Of a stretch of DNA of 64,000 nt, positions 22,506 to 34,129 are shown piece by piece. The DNA is from Ctena decussata. Lineage: Eukaryota > Mollusca > Bivalvia > Lucinida > Lucinidae. How positions within the stretch are numbered: position 1 is the stretch's first letter; every line of letters starts with the position of its first letter. Made by a program: the position numbers and the translations under genes. A model generated the notes under the pieces. The model saw only the letters and a list, made by a program, of their open reading frames with translations. It made no database searches and had not been told where the DNA came from. Where the stretch lies: assembly GCA_963989385.1 (NCBI GenBank), contig OZ022511.1, positions 29,258,503-29,322,502 on the forward strand. The letters are read 5' to 3'.

Positions 22506-23181
22506 ACTTGTCACTAGAGTAAAGTGACCAAGTTAACATTTATTCTTCCTACTTTTCTACTGAAAGATGTTGCCACTACTTCCAGTGCCGGGGCGTTTGG
22601 ATAAAAGTAGGGCAAGGGCCTACTGTCATTGCAGTAGATGCGGGTGGGAGTTGTTTGGATATTTTTTCTCTCGTCTATCATTTCTGTTTTCTTTCTCCCC
22701 CACTCTGGGAGACGGCCCGATAAAGAATGAAATATTGTTTCAAAGGGTCGTTTAACCCACACCAACCAACCAGCCAAGCCACTACTGATAAACTATTGAC
22801 AAATGAATAAATAAGTAAAATAATTAACTAACTAAATAAAAAATAAAAGCACGCGTTTGTAACACACGTGAACTCGCACCAATACCCTTACTCATGTTAT
22901 GTAACTTATTCTATAAACATTCATTCCCACAGTCTATACGAGTGGTTTATTTTAAAATAGAATAGGGTAATACTAATATAGGTTTCAACGAACAAATTGG
23001 GCAGTTTGACCAAATGATGTGTCAGAAACAAAACCTATTTGCGGAAGTACTTATATAACTTAGAAATAAAAACAGCGTCCGTTCTGACATATAGTCAATT
23101 ACAGAAACAATTCTGTGGAACGATCAACCGAAGAAATTCTCCATTGGGCACGCGATGTTGATTCAACATTGAATTAACAAA

Positions 23182-23241
23182 CCCTGAGGTCGGAAGAAGC
23201 ACGCGTGTTCAACGCATGTCACTTCGCACTGATATTGTTGG
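23182..23241 (-). repeat. Right copy of the inverted repeat pair
   Basis: This is the reverse complement of 22446-22505 (aggtcggaagaagcacgcgt … cactgatattgtt). The pair may mark the ends of a decayed element or a local inverted duplication. A 'ttgattcaacattg' motif lies just left of it, near 23158. Confidence 0.65.
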
Positions 23242-23255
23242 GAATGTTTGTCCAA

Positions 23256-23937
23256 TGGGCATGATACAAGCAGGAAGCGCCTCACTACGTGAAAAATAAC
23301 TGTATGAGATTGTCTGTCCGCTTGAACATGTTCATAAACAATAATCTGGCATATTATAAATTGAATTCTCGGTTTCAGCGGAAGCGCAGGATAATACATG
23401 TACGATGTTGATGACAAGTCTTAATTTGGTTGGTTGCTTCGTTTGAAATTAGCGGCCCTTTGAGATAGTATTCCTTTCAGTTTCGAGCCGTCTTCCAGCG
23501 TGGGTGAGGACAAAACAAAAAAGATAGACGACAGCGAAAGAAAGGTTACTCATAAAAGAGAATGAAAAAATAAAAAAAAAAAAATAAATAAATAAAAAGA
23601 AATAAAAAAAAGTATATTCAGCACGAACTGCAGGATCTTCCTCATTTTAAGTTAGTGTAAATAGAATAACGAAAGTTTTATCGGAATTTGTGATATTTTT
23701 CTTAGCGTAGAAAGGTTGTATGAAGTCTGGCTAAAGTGGTCAATTGTCACATTTTAAATGGCAAATACAGTACTATATTTTCAGTTGTTATTAAGGTCCA
23801 TTCTAGCTGTTTTGGCTATAACAGTCGCATCCATGACTATCAGTGCTGCTATGATGATGGAAGGCATAAGAATTTAACTGTGACTAATGACTGGTCCTTT
23901 GGGATCACAGGACTCATCCTGAGTCCATTTGGAAACA
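23256..23937. other. No gene; A-rich low-complexity tract
   Basis: 23566-23612 is an (A)n/(TAAA)n-like tract. The frame 23736-23960 has no recognisable domain. Confidence 0.35.
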
Positions 23938-24045
23938 GCCCAGTAGGCACACAACCTTGAATCAACACTGAATCAATGTTGATTGAGCGTCACGACTTTG
24001 AACCAACATTGATTCAATGCTGATTCAACGGTGTGTGACTGCTGG
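23938..24045. repeat. 'TTGATTCAA' palindromic repeat
   Basis: It is bounded by 'gcccagtaggcacacaacc' and 'ggtgtgtgactgctgg', which are imperfectly complementary. Inside are four ttgattcaa/ttgaatcaa-type half sites in both orientations. A shorter relative is at 29483-29568 and a fragment near 32481-32516. Confidence 0.6.
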
Positions 24046-24291
24046 TAGCCGGTACTAGGGTGCAAGTAAAGTGTTGTTAGTTTTAATTGCATTCTTTATT
24101 CAGAATTTACTGTAAATGAATGGTACTACCATAATAATCTGAAGAACTGCGTCCAACCAAAATAAAACCAATCGAGTGGAAAGAATGGGTTTAAATTTAA
24201 CAATTGAATTGGCGACGCAGGAAACGGAAACTTCTTGCATGCATAAATGCGAAAGACCAAGTAGCAAAGTCTTCTCTTTCAGCATAATAAT

Positions 24292-24530
24292 TGAGCCGCG
24301 ACACGAGAAAACCAACAATCTGGTTGTGCGCCCTACGAAGACTCAGATTAGCCTGGGCATCCATCCAGTCAGGTCAGACTCAACGCTAAGTGCTTAATGG
24401 GTAGCTAAGGGACTGAGCTACCTCCATGCGGACAGTGAAGACTCTCTGAACAGACTGGGCGGATGCCTGGCTGATCTGAGTCTGCGCTGGGCGCACAACC
24501 ACATTGTTGGTTTTCTCCTGTCGTGGCTCA
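24292..24530 (+). repeat. Hairpin element family A, full copy
   Basis: Runs tgagccgcgacacgag … gtcgtggctca, with several arm substitutions (e.g. 'ccctacgaag' for 'cccagcgcag'). Plus loop orientation. Confidence 0.88.
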
Positions 24531-24785
24531 CTTATAATGACTGAATTCAAGGGAGTCTGTTAACTGTAGACTTTGCTCCGCTTCACAGGCTGATTTGAGC
24601 GTTTATGATACCGTCATTGTCTAAAGTTCATTTTTACTGAAAGGCAATCATTTATTTTCATCGTTTGTGAATAATGATGCTACTCTGACATTGTAATCAT
24701 GAGTTTCTAATAAAGATTTTCTTTTCCATAGTACATCACGCTAGTTCATTTGCTCTGATTGTTAAATTAACTCTGAAACAGTAAG

Positions 24786-24947
24786 TTAGTGAACTCAGTA
24801 TTAACTTCAAACTAACACACAGGTCATGTGCAACGAGGACTCGGTTTAAAGTCTCATCCGAAAACCTGGATGAGCTTGGAATCGAACCGTCGACCACGAA
24901 TCCTGGGTTGGTAACCTAGCGCGTAAACCACCAGATCACAGTGGCTC
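24786..24947 (-). mobile_element. tRNA-derived SINE (family 2)
   Basis: On the minus strand the head starts gagccactgtgatctggtgg, with a perfect B-box ggttcgattcc (near 24878-24888). It then runs into 'ggatgagactttaaaccgag' and ends 'gagttcactaac'. The body matches the copies at 40781-40940 and 39301-39462. No clear target-site duplication was identified. Confidence 0.65.
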
Positions 24948-25095
24948 TTACTGTTGAACAACGGCTAGCCATATTGAAGAAAAAAAAAATAAAAAATAAA
25001 ATATGATTAACGAAGATACTCAGCGAAACAAATCGAAAAGCGTAAAGCAGCCAACCCACTGACATAAGAAAAAGCGATAATAGATGGATGGATGA

Positions 25096-25280
25096 CTTGC
25101 GCTTTTACGTCCTTTTCAACAGTATTTCAGTCATATCAGGACGCTGTGCGGGTGATAATGAATTGCTGTGTGCAGTGGAACCTCGTTTACGGTAGGAAAG
25201 ATTTTCGTCTCAAGCGGGGCTCGAAACCGGGTCAGCAAGATCAGTAGGCCAGCGCTTATCCCACTGAGCTACCGGGGCTC
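25096..25280 (-). mobile_element. tRNA-derived SINE (another subfamily)
   Basis: The minus-strand head gagccccggtagctcagtgg gives a near-consensus A-box (tagctcagtggg), then 'ggtttcgagcc' as B-box. The tail ends 'aaaaggacgtaaaagcgcaa'. The body differs from families 1 and 2. Two tRNA-headed elements thus lie within 150 bp of each other here. Confidence 0.65.
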
Positions 25281-25537
25281 AAATACATTAATATGACGGA
25301 ACAACGTATTTGTGACAACAGTCATACTCATTCTCATAAAGAAAACAGCTCAAGAGGACCGGTCAGCCGGGGTTCAAATACGGTATTTACTCCGCTCATC
25401 TGATTCAGTCAGTTCCTAAAGTGTAGTTACTCTTTAAATTTATAAAACTGGGTTTACTCTCACTAGAATTACCCCAAAATATGTTAATAAGGCTTATGAA
25501 ATTCTGCTTTACATGTAAAATGAGTTTTTTTCCTCTA

Positions 25538-25598
25538 AAACAATCCCAAAAATTTAGATCCGTCTAATAAGACGGATCTAGATTTTTGGGATTGTTTA
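25538..25598. repeat. Short hairpin ('atctaga…ttgggattgttt')
   Basis: aaacaatcccaaaaatttag pairs with ctagatttttgggattgttt, with a central palindrome around gatccgtctaataagacggatc. A related shorter palindrome occurs at 37850-37873. Confidence 0.6.
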
Positions 25599-25744
25599 AG
25601 AAGGAAAACAATCTTGTATAACCAAGAAATACGACAAAGTTTATAAATATAACCGCATACATACTTTTGATGCAGTCTTAAAAACAAAAGTAATGTATTC
25701 AATCTGACAGTATAATTGAACTCTCTAGTGTTGCCCAATTATAC

Positions 25745-26078
25745 AAAATGACATAAGAGCTTATCTGATGATATAACACTTTGGTCCAGACGAGGACAGA
25801 CAAACAAATATAAACATACCTTTTAAAACACCCAGCACTTTAAATCATAATTTGTTTCAACAGACTGCATTATCTTCTCCAAGGGGAGCTTTATCAAACT
25901 GCCATGCTTACTTTTATGGCCATAATACTTGATTATATTTTGTTTGTTTATCAGCATTTGCGACAGTGGAATCTTCTCTAATTAAATAGTGCATAAAGTA
26001 TAATTCTTTAAATGATATTTTGGCCTGGCTTGGCCTGCTCCTTTGTGCTATGTCATCAGATAAGCTCATGTCATTTTT
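25745..26078. repeat. MITE-like element with ~35-bp inverted ends
   Basis: The left end aaaatgacataagagcttat is matched by the reverse complement of the right end, …ataagctcatgtcattttt. The match extends through 'ctgatgayatarcac'. The 334-bp interior has no frame. Confidence 0.6.
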
Positions 26079-27045
26079 ACGTGGTCGGGCAAGGTCAGGC
26101 CGGGCTAGAAATTAGAACATGCCATTAAACTCATTGCTCTCAAGGAAGATAAGACACATGAAATAATAATAAACTATGAAGCCGTAGACAATGAAACCCA
26201 CTTGTTTAACCACAGATTTGCAAAAAGTAGAGATAAGGGCAATGATCAGGGACGGACTCAGTCGAATTCCACATCCTGCCCTGAACATCAAACGGAAAAG
26301 GGACATACAGCTAAGACAACATTAAGATAAATAGTACTAGATAAACGCCAAGAGGACAGCCCTTTCCCAACAGAAGTCCCAATACATGTATTTCAATATT
26401 TACCTAAACATAAAAATTCATTTACGTGAACAATATGTCATAAGTACGCAGTTTCAGACAAGACTTTTTCATGCGAACCGAACAACCAACTAATTGTTTT
26501 GTACCACTTCAGAAACTGAGGGTGAGGTTGGGCCTGTAAAATCGATTTAAGCCCCCCAGTTATTCATTACTGACCGTTCCAAGGCGGTAGTTCTGTTGTG
26601 GTTCTCTGTTGCCTGTTTTTGGTGTCAGAGTTTCTGTTATGTTTTACCTTATGTATGTTCTCTTATTATTTTTGGTTCGGTTTGGGTTGCTGAGTGGCCA
26701 CCTTTCGGGAACAAGCTGCTCACTCGGTTGGCCATATATTCTCTGTATCTTGATTATTTTGTAATCTTAGTTGTTTCCAACTATGGTTTGAGGGCTGGAT
26801 TTGGATTTTGATTGTTTCAGTTCCTGGTCTTTGCATACTTTTTACCTTTATTTTCCTTTTTTGTTTTGGTTTTTGTTTTTCAAAACTAAAAAAAGACAAA
26901 ATAATACGGAATTTAAATTTACAGACTTGGGCAAGTCTAGTTGGACCATTATGGATTCGACCAAAGACGTTTTGGCAGCAACGAACTTACAAGAGAAATA
27001 AAAATAACTGACTCGGTTTAAAAGACATTGATGAAATGATAGAAT

Positions 27046-27282
27046 TGAGCAGCAACACGAGAAAACAAACAAAGTGCCATGTGCGCCAAGCGAAGACTCA
27101 GATCAGCCTGGCCATCCGAAAATGTAATCGGAGTCTATGCTGAACGCTTAAAGGGTTGCTAAGGATCTAAGCTACCTTCAAACGGACAGAGAAGAATGAT
27201 CAGACTGCGCGGATGCCCTGGCTGATCTGAGTCTTCGCTGGGCACTCATGCCACATTGTTGGTTTTGTCGTGTCGCCGCTTA
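27046..27282 (+). repeat. Hairpin element family A, old copy
   Basis: It begins tgagcagcaacacgag and ends tgtcgccgctta. It has a short deletion and many mismatches in the first arm, so pairing is weakened. Plus loop orientation. Confidence 0.78.
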
Positions 27283-27879
27283 GTTATGTTTGTATTGTTA
27301 AGCCTCATTTTCTGTACCTGTCATATATTATTCGCTCTTGCCATTAACACGCTTCTACTCGAAACGAAAAACTGATATTGTTATTTCGCAGTAGTATATT
27401 AGATTCTTCGTAGCTAGAGCTTATTCACTTATCTGAGAGGGCTCAGCATGATTCGGTAATGCAAGGAGTTTGTGTGGATTACTGTAAAACTTTTTTATAA
27501 ACGTACTGAGCTTATTCCTTATACTGATATGGAGTAAGGATTTAAAACAAAGCTAGGTAAAGCATTTCATACTGGACTTACAAAATACTTTGTATGTACA
27601 TGAAAGGAATTGAAACATTTACACATTTTTCCTTGTTACCTTTCTGCCAGCTAGTTACTTTAGAATCATTTTATATAAAGTTGTTTACCTAATCATTTGT
27701 CCTTAATAATAATAATAATAATAATTATTATTATTTTTCTTGGTTGATTAATTTGTTATCTTTTTGTATGTTAAAATTCCTGTTTTATTTAGCTTTTTTT
27801 CTTTATGCGTTTTTTCTTCATTTTTTTATTACATGTTTTATTTATGTGTCCAATGTATACGAAAAAAAACCCCAGCCGA
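27283..27879. other. No gene; (AAT)n/(ATT)n tract
   Basis: 27704-27735 is an AAT repeat that turns into its own complement, ATT, so it can fold back. The remainder is T-rich. Confidence 0.4.
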
Positions 27880-29480
27880 ATATGACAGTCGTGTCATAGA
27901 CTGATGCTATCAAAAAAGGGTCCAAATGATAAAAATGCAAATATCTTGAATAAGAGTCTAAACAAATCGAAAATTTCTGTTTTCTTGGAATATATCCTCT
28001 AATCTAAAATGAAATATACTCTGCACTATAAATGATGTACGGGGAGACGTTTTACTGCAGCCACACATCACATTACCAGCTGCAGTAATGAAAAATAAAA
28101 ATGTTAAGGAATTCTTTCAATTGTAGAGAACATATTCCAAAGAATGAACATGGGCCATACTTCGATGTTTGGGATAATCAAACCTCAACAGTAACCCTGA
28201 CAATATCTATTGACGAAAGCAAGAGGAAGTATGTTATCATTTTTTTAATTTTTAATAAGCACTGATAAGTATCAACAAAGATCCTGATGATAAAAGAGCG
28301 ATGATCTTGAATAAGAGTCTTAACCAGTCAAAAGTTCTGGGGCCGTATTCATAAAGCCACTTAAGTCGTTGCTATGCGGTTGCTAGGGCTAAATATCTAT
28401 AAAGGAGATTCCCTACAACTATGAAATTTGGTCTGGAGGAACAGTCTTACAAAGACTGTTCCTCCAGACCAAATTTCATAGTTGTATGGAATCTCCTTCA
28501 AAGAAATTTAGCCTTAGCAACAGCATAGCAACCATTTAAGTCGTTTTATGAATACGGCCCCTGATTTTAACAAAATATATCTGATCTCAGAGGACAAAAA
28601 TAAAATACAATCTGCACTATGGATATGTACGGGGAGACGTTTTACGGCCGCCACATGGTACAATACCAGCTGCAATGAAGTGAAATTAAAATATTAAAGT
28701 TTCTTCAAGAGCAGAGAACACTTTCAAAAGACGGAGTACGAGCCATACTACGAAGTTTCGGCTAATCATGCCTTATCAGTGGCCCATGTTCCTTCTGTCG
28801 AATAAATTATCTGCTCTAGCAGGAACTCTCTTAGATAATAATTGAACTTCTATGCAGCTGGTCTTGTGCCAGGTGGCGACCATAAAAGTTCCCCCGTACA
28901 TCATCTTTAATGCAGATTATATCTTATTTTGTCATTTGAGATCAGAGGATATATTCTAGGAAATTAGAATTTTTTTATTAGTTCAGACTCTTTTTCAAGA
29001 TCATCGCTCTCTTATCATTTGGAACCTTTTTGATACTAATCAGTCTTTCACTCGAATACCTTATTAAAACATAAGAAATTACAGTATGTTTTTTTTCTGG
29101 CTTTCGTCACCAGATATTCTCTGGAAGAGCAAACAAGGGTCACAAAAATTGTTGCTCTTTGTAAATATGCCGAAAAAAACACACACAAACAAATATGGAC
29201 TTTGAATCGACTGCCCAATTAAAATTAAGAAATTACAGTATGCTTTTTTTGGGTTTTGTCACCAGATATTGTCAGGGTCACTGACGAGACTTTAATAGCC
29301 GAAACTGCGTAGTCTGGCCCATGTTCCGACTTCTGTATGTATTCTCTGCTCTTGAAGGAACTTTTTAAGATTTTAATTGTACCATAAACCCTTAAACTGT
29401 TGAATGGCTGTGGGTCTTCCAACTGGGACTTTCGTATCTGTGCCAAGATATTTCTGACTCGAATTTGTAGAAGCAAGACT
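27880..29480. repeat. Mosaic of direct and inverted ~400-bp units
   Basis: Units at ~27900-28230 and ~28260-28790 are in direct orientation: 'atcttgaataagagtct', 'gtacggggagacgtttta', 'accagctgcart'. The unit at ~28795-29050 is inverted, and a partial inverted unit is at ~29270-29400. 'aagaaattacagtatg…caccagatatt' occurs at 29073 and 29228. The second unit is split by hairpin family B. Divergence between units is substantial. Confidence 0.65.
28339..28561. repeat. Hairpin element family B, copy 1
   Basis: Near-perfect 223-bp palindrome. ggggccgtattcataaagcc pairs with the end …ttatgaatacggcccc; the apex is ggaggaacagtctt/aagactgttcctcc. It interrupts the second unit of the surrounding mosaic between 'aaaagttc' and 'gattttaac'. 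A close relative is at 50267-50490. Confidence 0.88.
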
Positions 29481-29482
29481 TA

Positions 29483-29568
29483 CCCACTGGGCACACGACT
29501 TTGAATCAAACTTAATTCAACGTCATGACGTTGAATCAAGGTTGATTCAAGGCTGTGTGCCGGCTGGG
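29483..29568. repeat. 'TTGATTCAA' palindromic repeat, short form
   Basis: It runs cccactgggcacacgac … ctgtgtgccggctggg, with a central caacgtcatgacgttg palindrome. It belongs to the same family as 23938-24045. Confidence 0.6.
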
Positions 29569-31826
29569 TTAGTGTAGTAGTCAATTTCGTACTTTGATAA
29601 CGATAGAGCTCGAAGTTTGCCAGTGATGGAACTAATATTTGGTATAATGTTTGTTTCTAACATGAGTTTCCAATTATATGTGTCCTATATTACTTGACTA
29701 TTGGAAATGTCAATGTTCTGTTCACGGCTGGATTAATATTTTGGGATCAGATGTTATTATTGTCCAAAGAACATTAACTGGCCAACATTTTGTATGTGGC
29801 AAAAACAGTCTAGCAAATTATCACAGTTAAAAACCAGCATATAAGCGAAAACTTAACTACTGTGTGACTGGAAATGATTGAGATTTGCATTTTACACAGT
29901 CTGTTAATCCTGGTAGTTTCAGTAATTCATGTTTATAGCTATAACAGTTAGTTTTTTTCTAGTATTTTCAGTATTCTATGGCAATTTGTAGGACCCAGGG
30001 GTCTAAAATCGCAAAATATGATTGATATTCAACAGCTTTTCAGAAGTGTTAGTCTTATACTGGACAGCACTGCTTCAAGCTTACACATTCCGGTTTGTAT
30101 TAAATATTATTAAACAATCATGTTGATCAATATTTACTGAGTTGTTGCTATCTAAGTTTTTTAAGCAGCTGAAATTTGGGTTCGGCACATTAACGGTTAA
30201 GTCTCATAAATATTTGGGTCTGCAATATTCAAGACATAGGAAATGTGTGGTCTATTTTTGTGATATCATATTGCATATAAATTAGTATTGCTTGCACTTG
30301 CGTAGTTATGCGTAACTGCCATGTTTACCTTAATACTCAACTAATAACGTTTCATCAGCACCCCTCTTCATCCTCATTCAGTGACTACATCAAGTAGCCC
30401 ATCCTGCTGATAATATACCAGTTTTCATAAAATTTGAATAAAATTTAAATACCTAGCTGTTCTTCAGACTCGAATATTTTCGTATAAAATAAAGTTGATA
30501 TCATACATAGTAACTGATTGTATAGCAGTGTTGTTTCTGTATCTGGAAATAGCAATTTTAAAGATACTGACTGTCTTCAGCATTTTTCAGTAAATATTTT
30601 ATTTTGAATTTCATCTTATTTTGCAATCTCCAAAAATGCACTTGATTTATTAAAGGGGAGATATTTCACGTCATGAAAATAACTGACAGATATCAAAGTC
30701 GTCCCATTGTGGTTCAATGATGAATATACCAACACCATGTCAAATCAGTTTCATTTACTACATGTTACGCTGGAAAAATACTGGCTGAAATCGGGTAAAA
30801 ATCCTGTGGACCAAGAGGGCAAACATGCGATTTCAAAGAGTTTTTTTCTTGCAAAATACAATGTTGTAGATAGAGTTATGGTGAGGGCATGAACTTTCTT
30901 GCTTTTTTCAACCGGCTGAAAACAAATTTTAAAGTTACAGAAAAAGGTTAAAAATGGCAGACAAAGTCACTTTACGAACAGGTTATCGGTGAAATTCCTT
31001 AGAATGTCTTTTCTGAAAAGTCCTCAGTGTTTATCGTAGCAAACTAGTTGATCAAACTTTCAGTATGGAACCATACAAATATCTCCTGATTGTTTGACTC
31101 TGTCTAATATTATTTCTCGAGACACCGCTGCTGTACAATGGTTTTATAATATAATACCGTATTTTATCTGTATTGTCAACAAAGCCTATAACGTTTCAAT
31201 GGCACCCCTCTTTATCCGGATATGTGATTAATATACGCGTATGTGAAAGCGCTTTATGCAAAGTATTAGCATCCGGCCAATATCGAGTAGACGGCTTTTA
31301 AACAGGGTTTACGAACTTCGCAGATGTGCAAGTCCATATTCACTGGGCTTGCAGAAACCATATAGATACGCAAAAATTACGACAAGTCATTACGTTACTG
31401 TAATAGAATAATTATAACAGACTATGAAGTGTGGCGGCATTTACCATTAGTAACGTTAATGGTCTAAAGCCCTAAGGGCATTTTAATAATGTAATAGATC
31501 AAACATCACTGTTACCTACCAACTGCGTTTCTGTAGTAATTGCACTGTTGCATGCAGCATCTGCAGGTAATTCACAGCTTCAGTATTTTAATGTTTGATG
31601 TATGTGTGTGAAAACATGTCGTCACTTATTATAGCCTGAATATATACATATTGCAAAGCGTCTTTCGGCTTTTTTGGTATTTCACTTTTGTGCTTACGTT
31701 TGCTCATTGTAGATATTTTAGCTCTTCGCTTGTTTAGAACACAAACTTAAGATTCTGTCAATAAATCACGAGGTAAACAAAGTGATGAACTTGGAAAAAA
31801 AAATTACTTAGAGTTGTTTGGCACAT

Positions 31827-31829
<3 letters not shown>
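29569..31829. other. No gene recognised
   Basis: 2.3 kb of AT-rich DNA. Two weakly similar patches share 'taacgtttcat…gcacccctcttyatcc' near 30345 and 31190. A plus-strand frame at 30707-30892 has no known features. Confidence 0.35.

Positions 31830-31859
<30 letters not shown>
31830..31859. repeat. (T)30 homopolymer
   Basis: Thirty consecutive T. This could be the A-tail of a retroposed sequence on the minus strand, but no body is recognisable next to it. Confidence 0.9.
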
Positions 31860-31861
<2 letters not shown>

Positions 31862-31902
31862 AAGTTCATAGCACATTCTGTGCTGCATAGTTTGTAATAT
31901 TT

Positions 31903-32059
31903 AAGGAATGAATGTTATTTTTTTAACGTTTACTGATGTATAAGCTACATCGGGTGACGAGCAAAGTAAGTGAACCCCGAAGGGGTTTACGTAAACTTTG
32001 CTCGTGACCCGATGTAGTTTATACTTCAGTAAACGTTTAAAAAATAACATTCATTCCTT
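31903..32059. repeat. 157-bp hairpin element
   Basis: aaggaatgaatgttattttt pairs with aaaataacattcattcctt. The arms continue through 'taaacgtttactg', 'ctacatcgggt' and 'gagcaaagt' to the apex ccccgaagggg. Flanking sequence is 'atattt' on both sides, which may be a target duplication. Confidence 0.8.
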
Positions 32060-33069
32060 ATATTTATATTATTAAACGATGCTTTTGATCAATAAAAAGA
32101 TAAACAAAATTAAGAAATACATATATAAAGATTGTTTAAAAAACATTACCGGCCGAATTTAGCAATAGTTTGGAACAGCCGCATTGTCACTGCCTACCAG
32201 TAAATTCCACCTCCTGCTGTAGATTTCGCGTGCAAGTAGGCGTAGCGAGCTGTCACTCAATGTTTACTAGCCATTCAAGTACATGGAATGTTGTAGATTT
32301 CACGTGCTAGTTAGTGAGATGAGCTGTCACTCTGAAGCGCGTGATACAATGTAATTATTGACTTTTAAACAACACTGACGCCCGCATCACTTAATTGGGT
32401 TAACAGAGAGCTCTACACTGATAATGTAAATATTAAAGCTTGAATGTTGATACAGTTGTGCAAGGTCATGGCGCTGATTTAACGTCGATTCAATGTTTAT
32501 TCAATGTTGATAGGGCAAATCTCTTTCTCTTTCATCTGTCTTCATCAATTGCTATAATTAAAATTAATTGCTCTGAAGTAATTTATCGGCATATCAAAAG
32601 CGTCCAAGTGTTTGACAAATACGATATGTTTGAACTTCATTAAGCAGTTTTTCTAGCTTGCCTATTAACTGCAACATTACACCTGTGATCAAATGACAAT
32701 ACTTGCAATTTTAGGACATGACTGAAGCCGCATAAAGAGGTGCCTTACATGTATTACAAGTGCGATCAGGAGGTAACACTATGTGCAGTCTAATCAGAGT
32801 CTTCTCTTTTCGCATATATCATAATCAGAGCGATATTAAAAAGTAAACAGTAAGGAATCAAATCTGTTTCTGCAGCGGTGCTGGCTGAGTTAAGTGTTTA
32901 ATGTACTCACCTGCCTAACAGCTTTTTTGTACGCAACACCAATTATATCAACCTAAATGAAAAAAAATCTGGAAGAATACTCTCTGACAGCAATAAACAA
33001 ATAAAGAAACGCACACGAGCAGACTCTGTTTAAATTAGTCTGTTCCTGTGCAGAAATAGAGGATCTTGA
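32060..33069. other. No gene; fragment of TTGATTCAA family
   Basis: 32481-32516 has 'cgattcaatg…attcaatgttgat' resembling the 23.9-kb repeat. Nothing else was recognised. Confidence 0.35.
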
Positions 33070-33330
33070 CTTACACGAGTGATCATTGCATATGAGATTT
33101 ATGAAACGAGCCTTTGGCGAGTTTCATAAAGTTCATATAAAATGACCACGAGTGTAAGATTCTGTTTATCATATGATCCTTTAAATGGGATTTTAACGCC
33201 TTCAAACTGAACATGTTTCGAAAGGCAGTGTTGACATGGACGTTGTCAATGACATTTCGTGTACTCGCCAAAGTGTTATTACACGTGTGGTCATACGATT
33301 TTTATGACACGACGTTATCCACTGAATAAC
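33070..33330 (+). repeat. Dispersed repeat family C, copy 1
   Basis: It begins with a small hairpin (tttatgaaacgagcc … ggcgagtttcataaa). It then has 'aagattctgtttatcatat', 'gggattttaacgccttca', 'gacgttgtcaatgac' and 'attacacgtgtggtcatacg'. The same order occurs at 63105-63385. Confidence 0.7.
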
Positions 33331-34065
33331 AGCAACGAAATATGCAGAAATGTAGTGTTGCAACACTGCCCTTGCCCCTACCTCTGGCTTCAGAGGAACT
33401 CTTATTGCAAATTCAACTGACTCAGAATGAGCCCAGGCTCAAATTTTATAACCTCGAACCCAGCAAAGAAAATAGCATGTCTTCTTCAAAACTTGCGCTT
33501 CAATGCGATGGTTAAGCGTGATTTAAGTTTAATAATGATCTAAGGTTTCATACGTATGCACAAAAGTATTGCGTGCAGGTACTACTTAAATAATTTCTGT
33601 CTCCAGAGATACTGGAGAATGCAATTATTTGGCGATTCACTATATTTTGAAATTAGTCCTAATTTGTTTTAAATTTGTTTATGACACACTCTTTGGCGTG
33701 GGTGAGCTATGATTCCAAATATAGGATGCCTGTAACGTTCTGGTTATATTTATTTCGCTTGGCATAAGCTGTTAGTATATCAATCAAGTATACCTAGTGA
33801 AAAAACAAAGTTTGAACCAGTCCCTGTAGATACTAAGACTAAGTTACAGCTGACTGAACATGCTGTCGTTCCGAGATCCTGTTAATTTCTAACAATAAAT
33901 CACACCAAGGTTGACGTATTTATATAGATTAAACTTAATCAATATTTTATTTTATTTTATTTAAGGTATAAAATGAAGTGCATGTTTATATTTTCAACAA
34001 CACAATTGAAAGTCCCAAGCTTATTTCAATAGAATACTAAACATCTCTCATAATTAATCATCAAT
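33331..34065. other. No feature recognised
   Basis: AT-rich spacer; a (TTTTA)n-like patch lies near 33944-33962. Confidence 0.35.
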
Positions 34066-34129
34066 AGGCTGATCTGAGTCTACGCTTGGCACACAACCAC
34101 ATTGTTGGTTTTGTCGTGTCGCGGCACAC
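34066..34129 (+). repeat. Hairpin element family A, terminal fragment
   Basis: Only the last ~64 bases are present (aggctgatctgagtctacgc … gtcgtgtcgcggca). The rest of the element is missing to the left, so it cannot fold. Confidence 0.75.

Larger units (their letters stand above)
25281..27045. other. No gene; two small inverted-repeat structures
   Basis: Apart from the hairpin at 25538-25598 and the element at 25745-26078, nothing is recognised. Frames at 26596-27072 on both strands fall in T-rich sequence and are not convincing. Confidence 0.35.
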
